Positions 1 to 9,390 of a DNA stretch of 64,000 bases are shown here, one piece after another (within the stretch, counting starts at the first letter, position 1; every line of letters starts with the position of its first letter). Source of the stretch: Bacillota bacterium. GTDB taxonomy: Bacteria > Bacillota > Clostridia > Lachnospirales > Lachnospiraceae. A model generated the notes under the pieces. It did not search any database, was not told the DNA's origin, and saw only the letters and a list, made by a program, of their open reading frames with translations. The DNA is taken from NCBI GenBank assembly GCA_023435895.1, contig JAEZLH010000007.1, forward strand, positions 1-64,000. The letters are read 5' to 3'. Both the position numbers and the translations under genes were made by a program.

Positions 1-126
1 AGAGGCCGCATATTTGAGGATATATGTCAACTGTTTTTTTGAATAATACCTTTTATTTTTGTTACACCGTATAGAAAGATATAGCATGTAATACTTAACT
101 AAATGACATTGGGAGTGAACAGTAAC
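1..126. repeat. Partial copy of dispersed palindromic repeat
   Basis: The last 19 bases (108-126) are identical to the reverse complement of 51167-51185, one terminus of the palindromic element at 51167-51285. A second block near 14-38 (TTGAGGATAT followed soon by AACTG) matches the interior of that element in the right order. This is therefore probably a diverged copy whose left end lies outside the window. No ORF is present. Confidence 0.45.
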
Positions 127-315
127 ACAATATCCTCTTACGTTGCTTTTTCCTGCCAAAATAGTATTTACATCCACAAAGCACTATGTTAGAATACAAA
201 TATAGTAAATATTAATTTGCTATTCACTCGTAAAGTAATATCGTTGACTTTGATAACTTTCACAAACAGCTTATTTACTTTACAAATTAATTTCACTCAC
301 GAAAGGATGGTTTTG

Positions 316-579
316 ATGTCGGTATTAACTGTAAAAGAGGTTCGTGCTATCTAGCACTTAATTGAATCGGTTGTGGTACACAGCGTGTACTTTATTTGTC
401 GTACCCAACTATCTGCCCTTACAGTCAGTACTCAAAACTGTCTTATTATGAAGCGAATGCAATTCTGATACTATATCCTTCCGCAAAAACCACATTTGGC
501 TTTTCATGATGACGGATATATAAATGATACAGAATTCTATTCTATGGTTCGCTCTTATCAACGTATTAATAAGGCATAA
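316..579 (+). pseudogene. Decayed small gene with two in-frame stops
   Basis: An AAGGATGG ribosome binding site precedes ATG at 316. The same reading frame runs for 88 codons to TAA at 577-579 and is broken only by TAG at 352-354 and TGA at 466-468. The last segment (codons beginning CAT GAT GAC GGA) reads like ordinary protein. The final TAA lies in the left arm of the terminator that follows, as expected for a former gene. I do not recognise the family. It could also be chance, because 88 codons is short. Confidence 0.4.
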
Positions 580-603
580 TAGGTATATCCTGTTATGCCT
601 TTT
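571..603 (+). terminator. Rho-independent terminator
   Basis: A 9-bp perfect stem, AAGGCATAA (571-579) with TTATGCCTT (593-601), is followed by a short T run. It closes the decayed small gene and insulates the MutS2-like gene. Confidence 0.6.
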
Positions 604-619
604 GTAATGCTACAGTTTT

Positions 620-672
620 ATGCCCACAGGAGTATTCTGCCAGAATGTAACGGCGGTAATTACTGTGGGCAT
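620..672 (+). promoter_or_regulatory. Leader hairpin before the MutS2-like gene
   Basis: ATGCCCACAG (620-629) pairs perfectly with CTGTGGGCAT (663-672), enclosing a smaller hairpin ATTCTGCCAGAAT (634-646). The right arm is followed by TTTTATTAT, so it may act as an attenuator or terminator. It ends 11 nt before the GGAGG ribosome binding site of the gene starting at 698. Confidence 0.45.
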
Positions 673-697
673 TTTATTATATCGGAGGATTATTAAG

Positions 698-2644
698 ATG
701 GAAAAATCAATGAAAGCATTAGAATATGACAAGATTATTAACCTACTATGCAATAATGCGATTTCTGAAAATGCAAAACAAAAACTAGAAATACTTCAAC
801 CGTATTTGGAGGAACGAGAAGTAACCGCAAAACTAAAGGATACCACTGAGGCTCGCAAAATACTGGACCACATCGGTTCACCCCCGCTCCCCTCCATGAA
901 GGACATTCCAATGCTCCTTGAATTATCGGAAAAAGGAAGCATGTTAATTCCAGAACAGCTGTCCCAAATTGAGTTGTTTATTAACGCCAGTAAAAGGATG
1001 AAGAGCTTCCTTAAGAAAGCGGAATCTCTAGGTGTAGATCTGGCCTCCTATGGTTACTCCCTCTACGAATTAAAGGAACTGTCCTTACAAATCGAAGAAT
1101 GTATTCGTAACAACATGGTAACGGATAATGCATCAAAGGAGCTAAAAGATCTTCGCCGAAAGATTGATCAGGTAAATTCCGAAATGAAAACCAAACTGGA
1201 GAATCAGTTACGCTCAAAAAAGGAATGGTTCAGTGAAAGCTTTGTTTCCCTTCGAAACGGTCACTTTGTACTTCCGGTCAAAAGAGAGTATAAAAATATG
1301 GTGAGCGGCTCGGTTCTTGACATTTCCTCAAGTGGAGCAACCTATTTCATTGAGCCCACTGCTGCTTCAAAACTTCGGGCAGAATTATCGGAGCTTGAAA
1401 TCGCAGAAAGTAATGAGGAGCGTAGAATCCTATATATACTGACCTCACTTGTGGCGGAAAAAGCTTCTGAAATCCGTTTGAATATAGAGGGCTTGGAAAC
1501 ACTTGATTTTATCTTTGCGAAAGGAAAACTCAGCGTTGATATGAAGGGAATTCCGCCAATCATTAACACCGAACGAAAAATTCTTATCAAAAGCGGCAGG
1601 CATCCTTTAATTAAACCGGTGGAATGTGTTCCACTGGACTTCCAGATCGGGGAAGGAATAAACGGTGTTGTCATTACCGGACCCAATACCGGTGGAAAGA
1701 CGGTCGCCCTAAAAACCATCGGCTTATTCGAACTTATGGCGCAGAGCGGTTTGCATGTTCCCTGCGAATATGCGGAGCTTTGTATGAACAATACGGTGCT
1801 TTGTGATATCGGGGATGGTCAGAGCATTACCGAGAACTTATCCACATTCTCTTCGCATATCACGAATATTATACACATTTTGAATCATTCCAATGAGGAT
1901 AGCCTGGTTTTACTAGACGAGTTGGGCTCGGGTACCGACCCTGCAGAAGGAATGGGCATTGCTGTCTCAATCCTGGAGGAACTTGGAGCGAAGAAAGGTC
2001 TCTTTGTTGTGACTACCCATTATCCTGAGATAAAGGAATATGCTAACAAAGCAGAAAATCTTGTGAATGCCCGAATGGCATTTGACAGAGAAAGCCTGAA
2101 ACCTCTTTATCAATTAATCATTGGTGAAGCCGGAGAAAGCTGTGCCTTATATATTGCCAAGCGCCTGGGACTGCCCTCTCGCATGCTAAAACGTGCCTAT
2201 GAGGAAGCTTATCTTCGTGTGGATTCCACGAATCATACTATTCCCAAAGATGATTTTTCCAAAGAGAATTCAGATTCGGAGAGAGAACCCGTTACCAGTA
2301 ATGCACCTTGCATAATAAAGATGGCTCCCCAAAAACAGGTAAGTACACGCAGTCAAAGATTTCAAATCGGTGATAGCGTAGTAGTTTACCCTCAGAAAAA
2401 AATTGGAATTGTATATTCCCTAGCCAATGAAAAGGGAGAAGTCGGCGTTCAGATTAAGAAACAAAAAGAATTAATCAACCATAAGCGATTACAACTGAAA
2501 GTCAGCGCTTCTGAAATGTATCCGGAAGATTATGATTTTTCTATAATTTTTGATACCGTAGATCATCGCAAGGCGAGGCGAAAGATGGAAAAAGGTTATC
2601 AAAAAGATATTGAAATCTTATATAACCCCAACGAAGTAAGATAA
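698..2644 (+). CDS. MutS2-like ATPase lacking the Smr domain
   Basis: A MutS-family ATPase of the MutS2 type, 648 residues. The start at 698 is chosen because CGGAGG lies about 9 nt upstream; the open frame extends to 620 without a ribosome binding site. Walker A (GPNTGGKT) is near residue 327 and Walker B (LLDELGSGTDPAEG) near 403, preceded by a coiled-coil core region. Bacillus-type MutS2 is about 785 residues and ends in a Smr nuclease domain. Here the C-terminus is a short KOW-like segment ending FDTVDHRKARRKMEKG, with no Smr domain visible. The family acts on branched DNA or collided ribosomes; which of these this short form does is not known. Monocistronic. Confidence 0.85.
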   Translation: MEKSMKALEYDKIINLLCNNAISENAKQKLEILQPYLEEREVTAKLKDTTEARKILDHIGSPPLPSMKDIPMLLELSEKGSMLIPEQLSQIELFINASKRMKSFLKKAESLGVDLASYGYSLYELKELSLQIEECIRNNMVTDNASKELKDLRRKIDQVNSEMKTKLENQLRSKKEWFSESFVSLRNGHFVLPVKREYKNMVSGSVLDISSSGATYFIEPTAASKLRAELSELEIAESNEERRILYILTSLVAEKASEIRLNIEGLETLDFIFAKGKLSVDMKGIPPIINTERKILIKSGRHPLIKPVECVPLDFQIGEGINGVVITGPNTGGKTVALKTIGLFELMAQSGLHVPCEYAELCMNNTVLCDIGDGQSITENLSTFSSHITNIIHILNHSNEDSLVLLDELGSGTDPAEGMGIAVSILEELGAKKGLFVVTTHYPEIKEYANKAENLVNARMAFDRESLKPLYQLIIGEAGESCALYIAKRLGLPSRMLKRAYEEAYLRVDSTNHTIPKDDFSKENSDSEREPVTSNAPCIIKMAPQKQVSTRSQRFQIGDSVVVYPQKKIGIVYSLANEKGEVGVQIKKQKELINHKRLQLKVSASEMYPEDYDFSIIFDTVDHRKARRKMEKGYQKDIEILYNPNEVR

Positions 2645-3043
2645 AGGATCGTTTTGTCTCTTTACCGCATTTACTCAAATCAGTATTCTAAATGACATAA
2701 ATAAGGTATCATGAATATCCCCTGCGCCACTTCTTACCTTTTCCATAGGTTAGGGTTCGCAAAATATATTCATGATACCACTAATATATCCATATCATAT
2801 TCGATTTCTCAATTACCTTCCAGCATTATAAATCATAATTAATCTTCTTACTTTCTTACCATATGACATTAAAAACCAATGCCGAGCTATTAATTGATAT
2901 TAACCAGGGAGTTTCGTCAAAATTGGCTGATTTTGTGCTCTTTTGGGACAAGGATGTGAGATAACCATCTAAAATACCCTGTACCACTAGCCTATTCTAT
3001 GTTAACCGAACAGTTTTCTCATATACATTGAATACTAAACAAC
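2645..3043. other. Intergenic, 399 bases, one palindrome
   Basis: No gene was found. It contains the 75-bp palindrome listed separately at 2705-2779; the remainder is AT-rich sequence between convergent genes. Confidence 0.6.
2705..2779. repeat. 75-bp palindrome, possible bidirectional terminator
   Basis: GGTATCATGAATAT (2705-2718) and ATATTCATGATACC (2766-2779) are perfect 14-bp inverted repeats separated by 47 nt. The element lies between the convergent MutS2-like and thioesterase genes. No T tract directly follows, so it may be a repeat rather than a terminator. Confidence 0.55.
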
Positions 3044-3478
3044 TTATTTTAAGCACCCCAGTAATGTATCGTACATATCTTTATTGGTTTTCTTTAGGCT
3101 AACCGGTTTAAAATCCGTGGTTACAAAGCAGTGCTCTGAGCTGCCGGTCACCCGAAGCTTCCCGGTTAAAACATCGAAAACTTTATAGTCCAACTTCATC
3201 TTAATTCCGTTAAAGAATACAAGCTCTGCGATTACCCTAACCCTTTCATTAAACCGCACTGCGGATTTGTATTCACAGGATATACCAAGAACCGGTGAAT
3301 AAATCCCTGCCGCTTCAATCCTATCATAACCCAATCCAATCTGTTCCAGATAATCAACTCTTGCTTCTTCAAACCAGCGAATGTAATTGGAGTGATGTAC
3401 AACCGCCATCTGATCCGTTTCATAGTACTTTGCGGTTCTCTCTAGGGGTTTAATCTCTGTAATATTACTTTCCAGCAT
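3044..3478 (-). CDS. Acyl-CoA thioesterase, YbgC/FadM type
   Basis: A hotdog-fold thioesterase of 144 residues that hydrolyses acyl-CoA or acyl-carrier thioesters in the cytoplasm. The N-terminal YYETDQMAVVHHSNYIRW matches the YbgC active-site segment, with the conserved Asp at TDQ followed by the HxNY motif. The start at 3478 (MLESN) has GGAGAG 5 nt upstream; a longer frame to 3514 lacks a good site. Substrate chain length cannot be told from sequence. It stands alone and converges on the MutS2-like gene. Confidence 0.8.
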   Translation of the reverse strand: MLESNITEIKPLERTAKYYETDQMAVVHHSNYIRWFEEARVDYLEQIGLGYDRIEAAGIYSPVLGISCEYKSAVRFNERVRVIAELVFFNGIKMKLDYKVFDVLTGKLRVTGSSEHCFVTTDFKPVSLKKTNKDMYDTLLGCLK

Positions 3479-3631
3479 TCTTCTCTCCATTTCCTGTGCT
3501 AAAATTACGCACATTTAAGTTTTTGACAAGGATAATATTACCCTAAAAACTCAAAACTTCAATCACTCATTATTTAGAAAATTTATTTAAATAAGAATAA
3601 CTCATTTTAATTGGGATTACAATCATAACTT

Positions 3632-3691
3632 GATTTTAATATAAAAGCCCTGTTTATACTATAACTATGTAATTTACACAAAACCAAAAGA
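3632..3691. repeat. Dispersed upstream element, copy 1
   Basis: About 60 bases containing CCTGTTTATACTATAACTATG and a downstream ACACAAAACCAAAAG. Close relatives lie at 40622-40680 and 55414-55471. Here it sits about 220 nt before the CotF-like gene; see findings. Confidence 0.45.
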
Positions 3692-3909
3692 AAAATACTT
3701 TACTAAAAACAGCTGAACAGCTTTGTATCAAGATACATTTATAACAATTCTATCATCCTTTGTATAAAACTAATACACTGCCGCTCATAATAAAAGAGAT
3801 ATGAAATTCATGAGCAATAACAACCATTCTGTGTTGTAAAAGTCATGAGAAGTAACATTAAATTCAGAGTATGGCACAAAGCTGTGCCGCCAAAAAACGG
3901 AGGTATACA

Positions 3910-4452
3910 ATGATCACAAATGTACAACTGACCACAAAAGAAAGATATTTATTAGAAGATGCAAAAACCCATGAAGAAAACTGCATCAAAAAATATGAAA
4001 ATTATGAAAACCTAGCATGTGATGCTCAGTTAAAAGCTGTATTTCGCGCAAATGCTCAAAAGGAAAAAGAGCATTTACAAACTATAAACCAATTGTTAAG
4101 CGGACAGGTTCCTTCCATGAATCAAAGTGGTGGACAAAGCCAAGGCGGTGGACAAAGCGGCAGTCAAGCCGGTCAAGGCAGCCAGCCCTCCTCAGGGTCT
4201 ACTATGTCCCAACAGCAATCCATCAACCTTCAAAGCAGTCAGAATTCGCCGTTTAAGGCATCTGACAAAGAGCTTTGTACCGATATGTTAATGACTGAAA
4301 AATATGTATCCGGTGCATATGACACATCTATTTTTGAATTTAAAGATACACAAGTACGTGATATTCTTAATCACATTCAAAAGGAAGAACAAAAACACGG
4401 TGAATCAATCTTTGCATATATGCAGAGCAAGGGAATGTACAGTATGAGCTAA
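3910..4452 (+). CDS. CotF-family spore coat protein
   Basis: A 180-residue protein with a CotF/ferritin-like helical N-terminal part (about 1-72), a Gln/Gly/Ser-rich low-complexity linker (about 75-115) and a C-terminal coat F segment (DMLMTEKYVSGAYDTSIFEF...ILNHIQKEEQKHGESIFAYM). GGAGG at 3899-3903 sets the start at 3910; an upstream in-frame ATG at 3871 has no such site. CotF-family proteins are spore coat components, and the long GQSQGGGQSG linker is typical of surface or coat proteins. Probably transcribed alone in the mother cell; that is inferred from the family, not from a visible sigma factor site. Confidence 0.8.
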   Translation: MITNVQLTTKERYLLEDAKTHEENCIKKYENYENLACDAQLKAVFRANAQKEKEHLQTINQLLSGQVPSMNQSGGQSQGGGQSGSQAGQGSQPSSGSTMSQQQSINLQSSQNSPFKASDKELCTDMLMTEKYVSGAYDTSIFEFKDTQVRDILNHIQKEEQKHGESIFAYMQSKGMYSMS

Positions 4453-4603
4453 TTACCGACAAAGCTTGCCTATTCCTTTTTTCTTAAGGGACTTCGTATT
4501 TGCAAATCAATAAATAGTCCTATGTTATATCCATTATCAAATGCATTACTATATCAAAGGAAAGCCAGCTTATTTGTCATATATGCTTTCCATTAATCCT
4601 TCT

Positions 4604-4636
4604 AAGAGACAGGTCTTATCCACTGATCTGTCTCTT
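4604..4636 (+). terminator. Putative terminator after the CotF-like gene
   Basis: AAGAGACAG (4604-4612) pairs perfectly with CTGTCTCTT (4628-4636). The T tract is weak. Apart from this hairpin the 300 bases between the CotF-like and lyase-like genes hold nothing recognised. Confidence 0.45.
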
Positions 4637-4752
4637 ATCTATGATGATATAGTGAGTTCTTCCAACCCTTTGGCTTTGTGTAAATCATTATTGCCACAGT
4701 ATAATCAGGGATTTTGACACCCGAATTAAGAATACAGAAAAGAGGTATCCCT

Positions 4753-5775
4753 ATGTTTATTCCCAATAAGATACTATTTGAAAAAAACGCTCTGGATTAT
4801 GAAGCTGGAAAGAGAATTTATGACAAATTCCTTCCTGAGAAGGATATTGATATTATTATGCTTCAATCCAATAAGATCAAAGAACATATTTCCGGAGATA
4901 GCCCTTCCGAATTTTATCACGCAGGGAAGAGAACTCTTGTTGTGGGCGTGAAAAAGGTGGGTACTTTTCAGTCCTGCAAGCCCTCCGCTCATTATCAGCT
5001 ACCTCTATTATCTGGCTGTATTGGCCAGTGTCAGTACTGCTACCTCAATACTAATTTAGGAGATAAACCCTATATGAGAGTCAATGTCAATATAGGAGAC
5101 ATCATGGATCAAGCACAACTCTACATTAATCAGCGTCTTCCCCAGATCACCATATTTGAGGGTTCTGCGACCTCAGACCCCATCCCGGTAGAACCCTATA
5201 CTAATCTGCTGCGGGATGCAATTTCCTTCTTTCGTTCCAATGAACATGGACGTTTTCGGTTTGTAACCAAGTTTACGGATGTAGATACCTTACTGGATGT
5301 AGATCACCAAAACCATACAGAGATACGTTTTACACTTAATACAGATAAAGTAATTAACGACTATGAAAAAGGTACTCCCTCCAGTGCAAAGCGACTTGAG
5401 GCCTGCAAAAAAATTCTCTCAGCCGGATATCCGCTGGGCTTTATTATCGCCCCCATCTTTCTTTATGAGGGTTGGCAGGAAGACTATTATCAACTGCTGC
5501 TTCATCTAAAGAGCCAGCTTCCTCAGAAGCTCTACCACCCATTAACCTTTGAGATTATATCCCATCGCTATACCACCAAAGCGAAGAATGTCATTACGCA
5601 GGTTTTTCCGGACAACCAATTACCCACGAAGGATGAAGAGCGTACTTTTAAATATGGTCAGTTCGGTTATGGAAAATATGTATACCCTAAGGAACAACTT
5701 TCTGCAATTACAGAGTTTTTCCGTTCTAAAATTGAATCTATTTTTGAGGATGCTGAGATTAAGTATATTATCTAG
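4753..5775 (+). CDS. Spore photoproduct lyase-like radical SAM protein
   Basis: A 340-residue radical SAM protein of the spore photoproduct lyase family, which reverses the UV-induced thymine dimer of spore DNA. The [4Fe-4S]/SAM motif CIGQCQYC gives Cys89, Cys93 and Cys96. The start at 4753 follows AGAGGT at a normal distance. In Bacillus SplB a cysteine (Cys141, in a CTSD context) about 43 residues after the cluster is the hydrogen-atom donor; the matching stretch here reads FEGSATSDP, with Ala at 139. So either a different residue donates hydrogen or this paralogue has another reaction. It lies next to a spore coat gene, consistent with a spore role. Family assignment is firm, activity is not. 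Confidence 0.8.
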   Translation: MFIPNKILFEKNALDYEAGKRIYDKFLPEKDIDIIMLQSNKIKEHISGDSPSEFYHAGKRTLVVGVKKVGTFQSCKPSAHYQLPLLSGCIGQCQYCYLNTNLGDKPYMRVNVNIGDIMDQAQLYINQRLPQITIFEGSATSDPIPVEPYTNLLRDAISFFRSNEHGRFRFVTKFTDVDTLLDVDHQNHTEIRFTLNTDKVINDYEKGTPSSAKRLEACKKILSAGYPLGFIIAPIFLYEGWQEDYYQLLLHLKSQLPQKLYHPLTFEIISHRYTTKAKNVITQVFPDNQLPTKDEERTFKYGQFGYGKYVYPKEQLSAITEFFRSKIESIFEDAEIKYII

Positions 5776-5855
5776 AATAAACGAATTCTACAACTGCATA
5801 TCCCTAACCCTTTGATTATTAGACCTGCCCTACTATCCATATCTCATAAGAAATT

Positions 5856-6386
5856 TTATAAAAACAAACCCTTTTTGTTTGGATCTGGTGTTTTCTGTGT
5901 GATATGGATTAAGCTCTCTTCCATTGCGGACAACAACGCAAATATGAGTGCAATGAGTACGAAGCCCGCCCATGGAGTCATCAGATAGAGAAGAAGCATT
6001 AGATAGATGCACAGCCCTGTAGCTTTATTCGCCAGGGTATGTATCATTACAAAGCATTTATATTTGTAATATGCAAACAGGAGATTAAACGCCCGAATTC
6101 CTATAATCAGCAGGAGCAGCACCACATAGTCTCTTAGTTTCCCCCCTATAATACGCATGGTGCAATAAGTCATAATCAGAAACAGCATAGAATCTGCTAT
6201 AGAGTCCAACCTCGCACCTAAGGTGCTCATACTCTTCAGCCTTCTTGCCAGATAACCATCCAGTACATCAGTGATACCACAAATCAAAAATACTACGATG
6301 AATAATTCACTATCATTTATCAGTACCGGAAGCAAAAGGCATAGTAGCATTCTGCTGATTGTAATCAGATTTGGAAGTATCTTCAT
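5856..6386 (-). CDS. CDP-alcohol phosphatidyltransferase
   Basis: A 176-residue integral membrane enzyme of phospholipid synthesis that displaces CMP from CDP-diacylglycerol with an alcohol acceptor. The complete family motif DG-x2-AR-x8-G-x3-D-x3-D is seen at DGYLARRLKSMSTLGARLD...D (about residues 43-65), and the rest is hydrophobic helices. The length and the MKILPNLITISRM start resemble PgsA and PssA. The acceptor (glycerol-3-phosphate, serine or other) cannot be decided here. AAGGAGGA precedes the start. It converges on the SplB-like gene. Confidence 0.8.
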   Translation of the reverse strand: MKILPNLITISRMLLCLLLPVLINDSELFIVVFLICGITDVLDGYLARRLKSMSTLGARLDSIADSMLFLIMTYCTMRIIGGKLRDYVVLLLLIIGIRAFNLLFAYYKYKCFVMIHTLANKATGLCIYLMLLLYLMTPWAGFVLIALIFALLSAMEESLIHITQKTPDPNKKGLFL

Positions 6387-6600
6387 GGGTTGTATCCTCC
6401 TTAATTGCTTGTGCGGTATCGTTTATGAAAAGCGTTACCTTAAAATATTATGTACTTTATATGAACTTCATTTAATACAAACGTGACATAGATTTAATAT
6501 TGTATCTCTTTACTATAGTATAGATAAAAACTATAATAGGATAGTATACCATGTTCCTAATCGACTAATTTTGAATGAAATAAACTTGGAGGTTATCCCT

Positions 6601-8280
6601 ATGAAAGTGCGTTTTTTTGCTCTCTCCGGAGTAATGACAATTATTATAATCACCATCCTGTTAATGATATCAGCAGACCATCGCAATTCCAATAAAAGTA
6701 ATCCTAATTCCACAAAATCGACCCCTACCATTGAAATACTTCCGACCGTTACACAGACCCCTGTGGTACATGAGGAGAATGATCCTGGTATCTACCCTAC
6801 ATATAAGATAATTGATAACGAAATTACCTATGGCTATATTAACTCTAAGGGGGAGTACGTCATCAACCCTGCATTTCGAATGGCCAATGATTTCCACGAC
6901 GGCTACGCTGTAGTGTATATGGGCAATCAATATCTATTGATTGATACCACTGGAAATATTATTTACACCAGTAACAATATGATACGTGATTTCAATAACG
7001 GTGCTTGTGTAATATCAAATAAGAACGTTAATGATACTCTTTATGGATATGTCAATGGGCAAGGCAAAGAAATAATTCCTGCAAAGTATGTCTATGCTGG
7101 TGACTTTAGCAAGGACAAAACAGCATATGTATATCAAGGCAATGGTGAATATCTCCAAATCGACCAAACAGGAAAAACACTTAACCAATACAAACTGAAT
7201 CCAAAATATAATCCGATTGATATAGAGGACGGTTATATTATTTATTATAACAGCAAAACAGATTGCTATGGTGTTATTAATTTTAATGAGGAAGTTGTAT
7301 TCAAAGCCATTTACAGTGAAATCACTTATATGGATAATCAGCTCTTTGCAGTAAAAAAGCCCAACAGTAAGTTCGGTGGAATGAGCTATGCTAATCCTGC
7401 CGCTCTCTTTCATGCGGACGGCTCCCAAATTACCGACTATACCTTGTACGATATCAGCTCGTTTCATTATGGATACGCCTCTGTAACCGACAGCAAATAT
7501 ACTTATTTTATCGATATGCAGGGCAAAGAGGCCACCAACTTGCCAAAGTATGAAGGACGAGGCACATTAACCTACTATGGTGATATAATTAAAGCTTCCT
7601 TGGATCGCGACCTGATCTATTACAAATTAGACGGTACTATTGTATGGCAGAACGACACTACGCAGAAGCTTTCCGAACAGTTAGCGATTAAGCAAAGCAA
7701 ATACAAACCAAACAAATATGCAGTAATCTATTACCCCTCTTTGATTGGTCTATCTGATAGCAGTGTACAGAATAAAATTAATTCAAAATTAAAAAGTATC
7801 TTTGTGAATACTCGTAAAAACTTAAAGGAATCTGATTTATTATCGGTAGAAGATACCTTCCACAGTAAGTTATTAAAGAATCTTTTGGTTATTGAACGAG
7901 ATGGTTATGATTTTCCCTTCGGGGCAGCACATGGCATGCCAATTATGGATTACCATTATATTGACCTTCAAAACGGCAATCTTTATACCCTAAAAGATTT
8001 ATTTATTCAAAACAGCGATTATATCCTGACCCTCAACAACATAATTAAAGCACAAATCGTAGCCGATAATGCCTCAGATAGCATACATTATTTTGAAAAT
8101 GGATTTAAAGGTATTTCTCCTGAACAACCTTTCATATTAAATGACCATAGCCTGACAATTTATTTTAGCCCCTATGATATCGCTCCCTATGCAGCGGGCT
8201 TCCCGAAATTTGAAATACCTTTTGATGATATTAATCAATACATCAATATGGATGGTTCCTTTTGGAAGTCTTTTCACTAA
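6601..8280 (+). CDS. Membrane-anchored WG-repeat/DUF3298 protein
   Basis: 559 residues; the start at 6601 follows GGAGG at 6588-6592. An N-terminal hydrophobic segment (about 5-25) anchors it or acts as a signal, then a Thr/Pro-rich linker. Residues about 60-350 contain degenerate WG-type repeats (YGYINSKGEYVINPAF, YGYVNGQGKEIIPAKY, YGVINFNEEVVFKAI), a beta-propeller-like ligand or envelope-binding region. The C-terminal third resembles DUF3298/RsiV-like domains (PFGAAHGMPIMDYHYIDLQNG). Probably extracytoplasmic; function unknown. It is convergent with the kinase-like gene, leaving only 24 nt. Confidence 0.7.
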   Translation: MKVRFFALSGVMTIIIITILLMISADHRNSNKSNPNSTKSTPTIEILPTVTQTPVVHEENDPGIYPTYKIIDNEITYGYINSKGEYVINPAFRMANDFHDGYAVVYMGNQYLLIDTTGNIIYTSNNMIRDFNNGACVISNKNVNDTLYGYVNGQGKEIIPAKYVYAGDFSKDKTAYVYQGNGEYLQIDQTGKTLNQYKLNPKYNPIDIEDGYIIYYNSKTDCYGVINFNEEVVFKAIYSEITYMDNQLFAVKKPNSKFGGMSYANPAALFHADGSQITDYTLYDISSFHYGYASVTDSKYTYFIDMQGKEATNLPKYEGRGTLTYYGDIIKASLDRDLIYYKLDGTIVWQNDTTQKLSEQLAIKQSKYKPNKYAVIYYPSLIGLSDSSVQNKINSKLKSIFVNTRKNLKESDLLSVEDTFHSKLLKNLLVIERDGYDFPFGAAHGMPIMDYHYIDLQNGNLYTLKDLFIQNSDYILTLNNIIKAQIVADNASDSIHYFENGFKGISPEQPFILNDHSLTIYFSPYDIAPYAAGFPKFEIPFDDINQYINMDGSFWKSFH

Positions 8281-8304
8281 CCTGGAATAGATTGAGCTAG
8301 CTAA

Positions 8305-9279
8305 TTAATTACTCAATAGGGGAATAAGTTCATTTACGGAAGCTTTTAACTGCTCCACTGCAAAATTATACTGTCCGTCATCCGGATAACCGCGGTATTT
8401 TGTCTCAATTACCATAATCAGGTACAAGTAGATATCATAAAGCAATGCCCGGATGGGGAATTGTTTTCGTAAATCCTCTCCATAGCCTTCTACAAAGAGA
8501 GGATGATTGCTGTGGCGTCTAAAAAAGTATTCCATCAGCGGATCAGCCCACATGGAGCGTTCAAAATCAATCAAACCTCCTACCTTCCCATTGTGAACAA
8601 AAATATTACCATCCCATAGATCCCAATGAACAAAAGCAGGTTCTGTGACTTCTTCCAGGGCAAAGGATGCTTTCTCAACCAATTCACGCACTTCATCATA
8701 GGATAGTCCGAGTTCAATATCAATGTTCTCGCCGTCCTTTAATATGTCCTCTATCATCTGTCGGAATACCATATTCCAACCGGTACCCTTCTTATGAGGA
8801 GCATTCAGATAACCAAAACTTTCTCCTTTTACACGGTTCATCTCTTTATTCCAATATCCTGCTTCCTTCAGTATTTTATTCTGTTCTTCTAAAGGCAAAG
8901 AATTCTCTTTTAGCTGAAAGAAGCTGCTACCAGAAAGCTTCTCCATAAAGAAATAACTCTCTTTACAGATGTCTCCTGAGGAATCAAAATAAAGCACTTC
9001 CGGCACAGGAACCTTGGTTTTGCTTTTTATTATACGTAGTCCCTCCACTTCAGACTGCATAATATTTTTCTCATAGCCCATAATTTGCGCCTGACTGGGA
9101 GGTGCAATTTTCAAAATTACCTTACGGTTCCCAAATGTTATCTCATATGCCACATTATAAAAGCCCTCGGTAAGCTCTTTTATTGATATTTCATTATCAA
9201 CAATTTCGCTGCCGAAGGCCTTTTGAACCATTCTAATAATCTCATCCTTCGTTTGCCTGTTTTTTGTTTTGCTTTCCAT
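8305..9279 (-). CDS. APH-family phosphotransferase
   Basis: A 324-residue protein with the aminoglycoside phosphotransferase/choline kinase fold. The catalytic-loop motif HWDLWDGNIF and the metal-binding LIDFERSMWADP are intact, so an active ATP-dependent small-molecule kinase is likely. The start at 9279 (MESKTK) follows GAGGAT at a good distance, and TATAAT lies about 50 nt upstream within the short gap after hydF. The substrate is unknown; family members phosphorylate antibiotics, homoserine, choline or sugars. No antibiotic specificity should be assumed. Confidence 0.75.
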   Translation of the reverse strand: MESKTKNRQTKDEIIRMVQKAFGSEIVDNEISIKELTEGFYNVAYEITFGNRKVILKIAPPSQAQIMGYEKNIMQSEVEGLRIIKSKTKVPVPEVLYFDSSGDICKESYFFMEKLSGSSFFQLKENSLPLEEQNKILKEAGYWNKEMNRVKGESFGYLNAPHKKGTGWNMVFRQMIEDILKDGENIDIELGLSYDEVRELVEKASFALEEVTEPAFVHWDLWDGNIFVHNGKVGGLIDFERSMWADPLMEYFFRRHSNHPLFVEGYGEDLRKQFPIRALLYDIYLYLIMVIETKYRGYPDDGQYNFAVEQLKASVNELIPLLSN

Positions 9280-9390
9280 TATATTATCCTCAACTTTTAT
9301 AGTAATGTTTATCCATATTATAGTAAAGTTAAGCAAAAAACGCAAATGAAGTCTGGATATTTAATTCTCTCATAACTTTTTATTCTCTCA

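Noticed and set aside
316..579. Pyrrolysine or stop-codon readthrough gene
   Set aside because: There are two different stops (TAG and TGA), and no pyrrolysine or SECIS-like feature; decay is simpler.
8305..9279. Antibiotic resistance phosphotransferase
   Set aside because: The fold is APH-like but this family has many metabolic kinases, and nothing in the sequence or context indicates a drug substrate.
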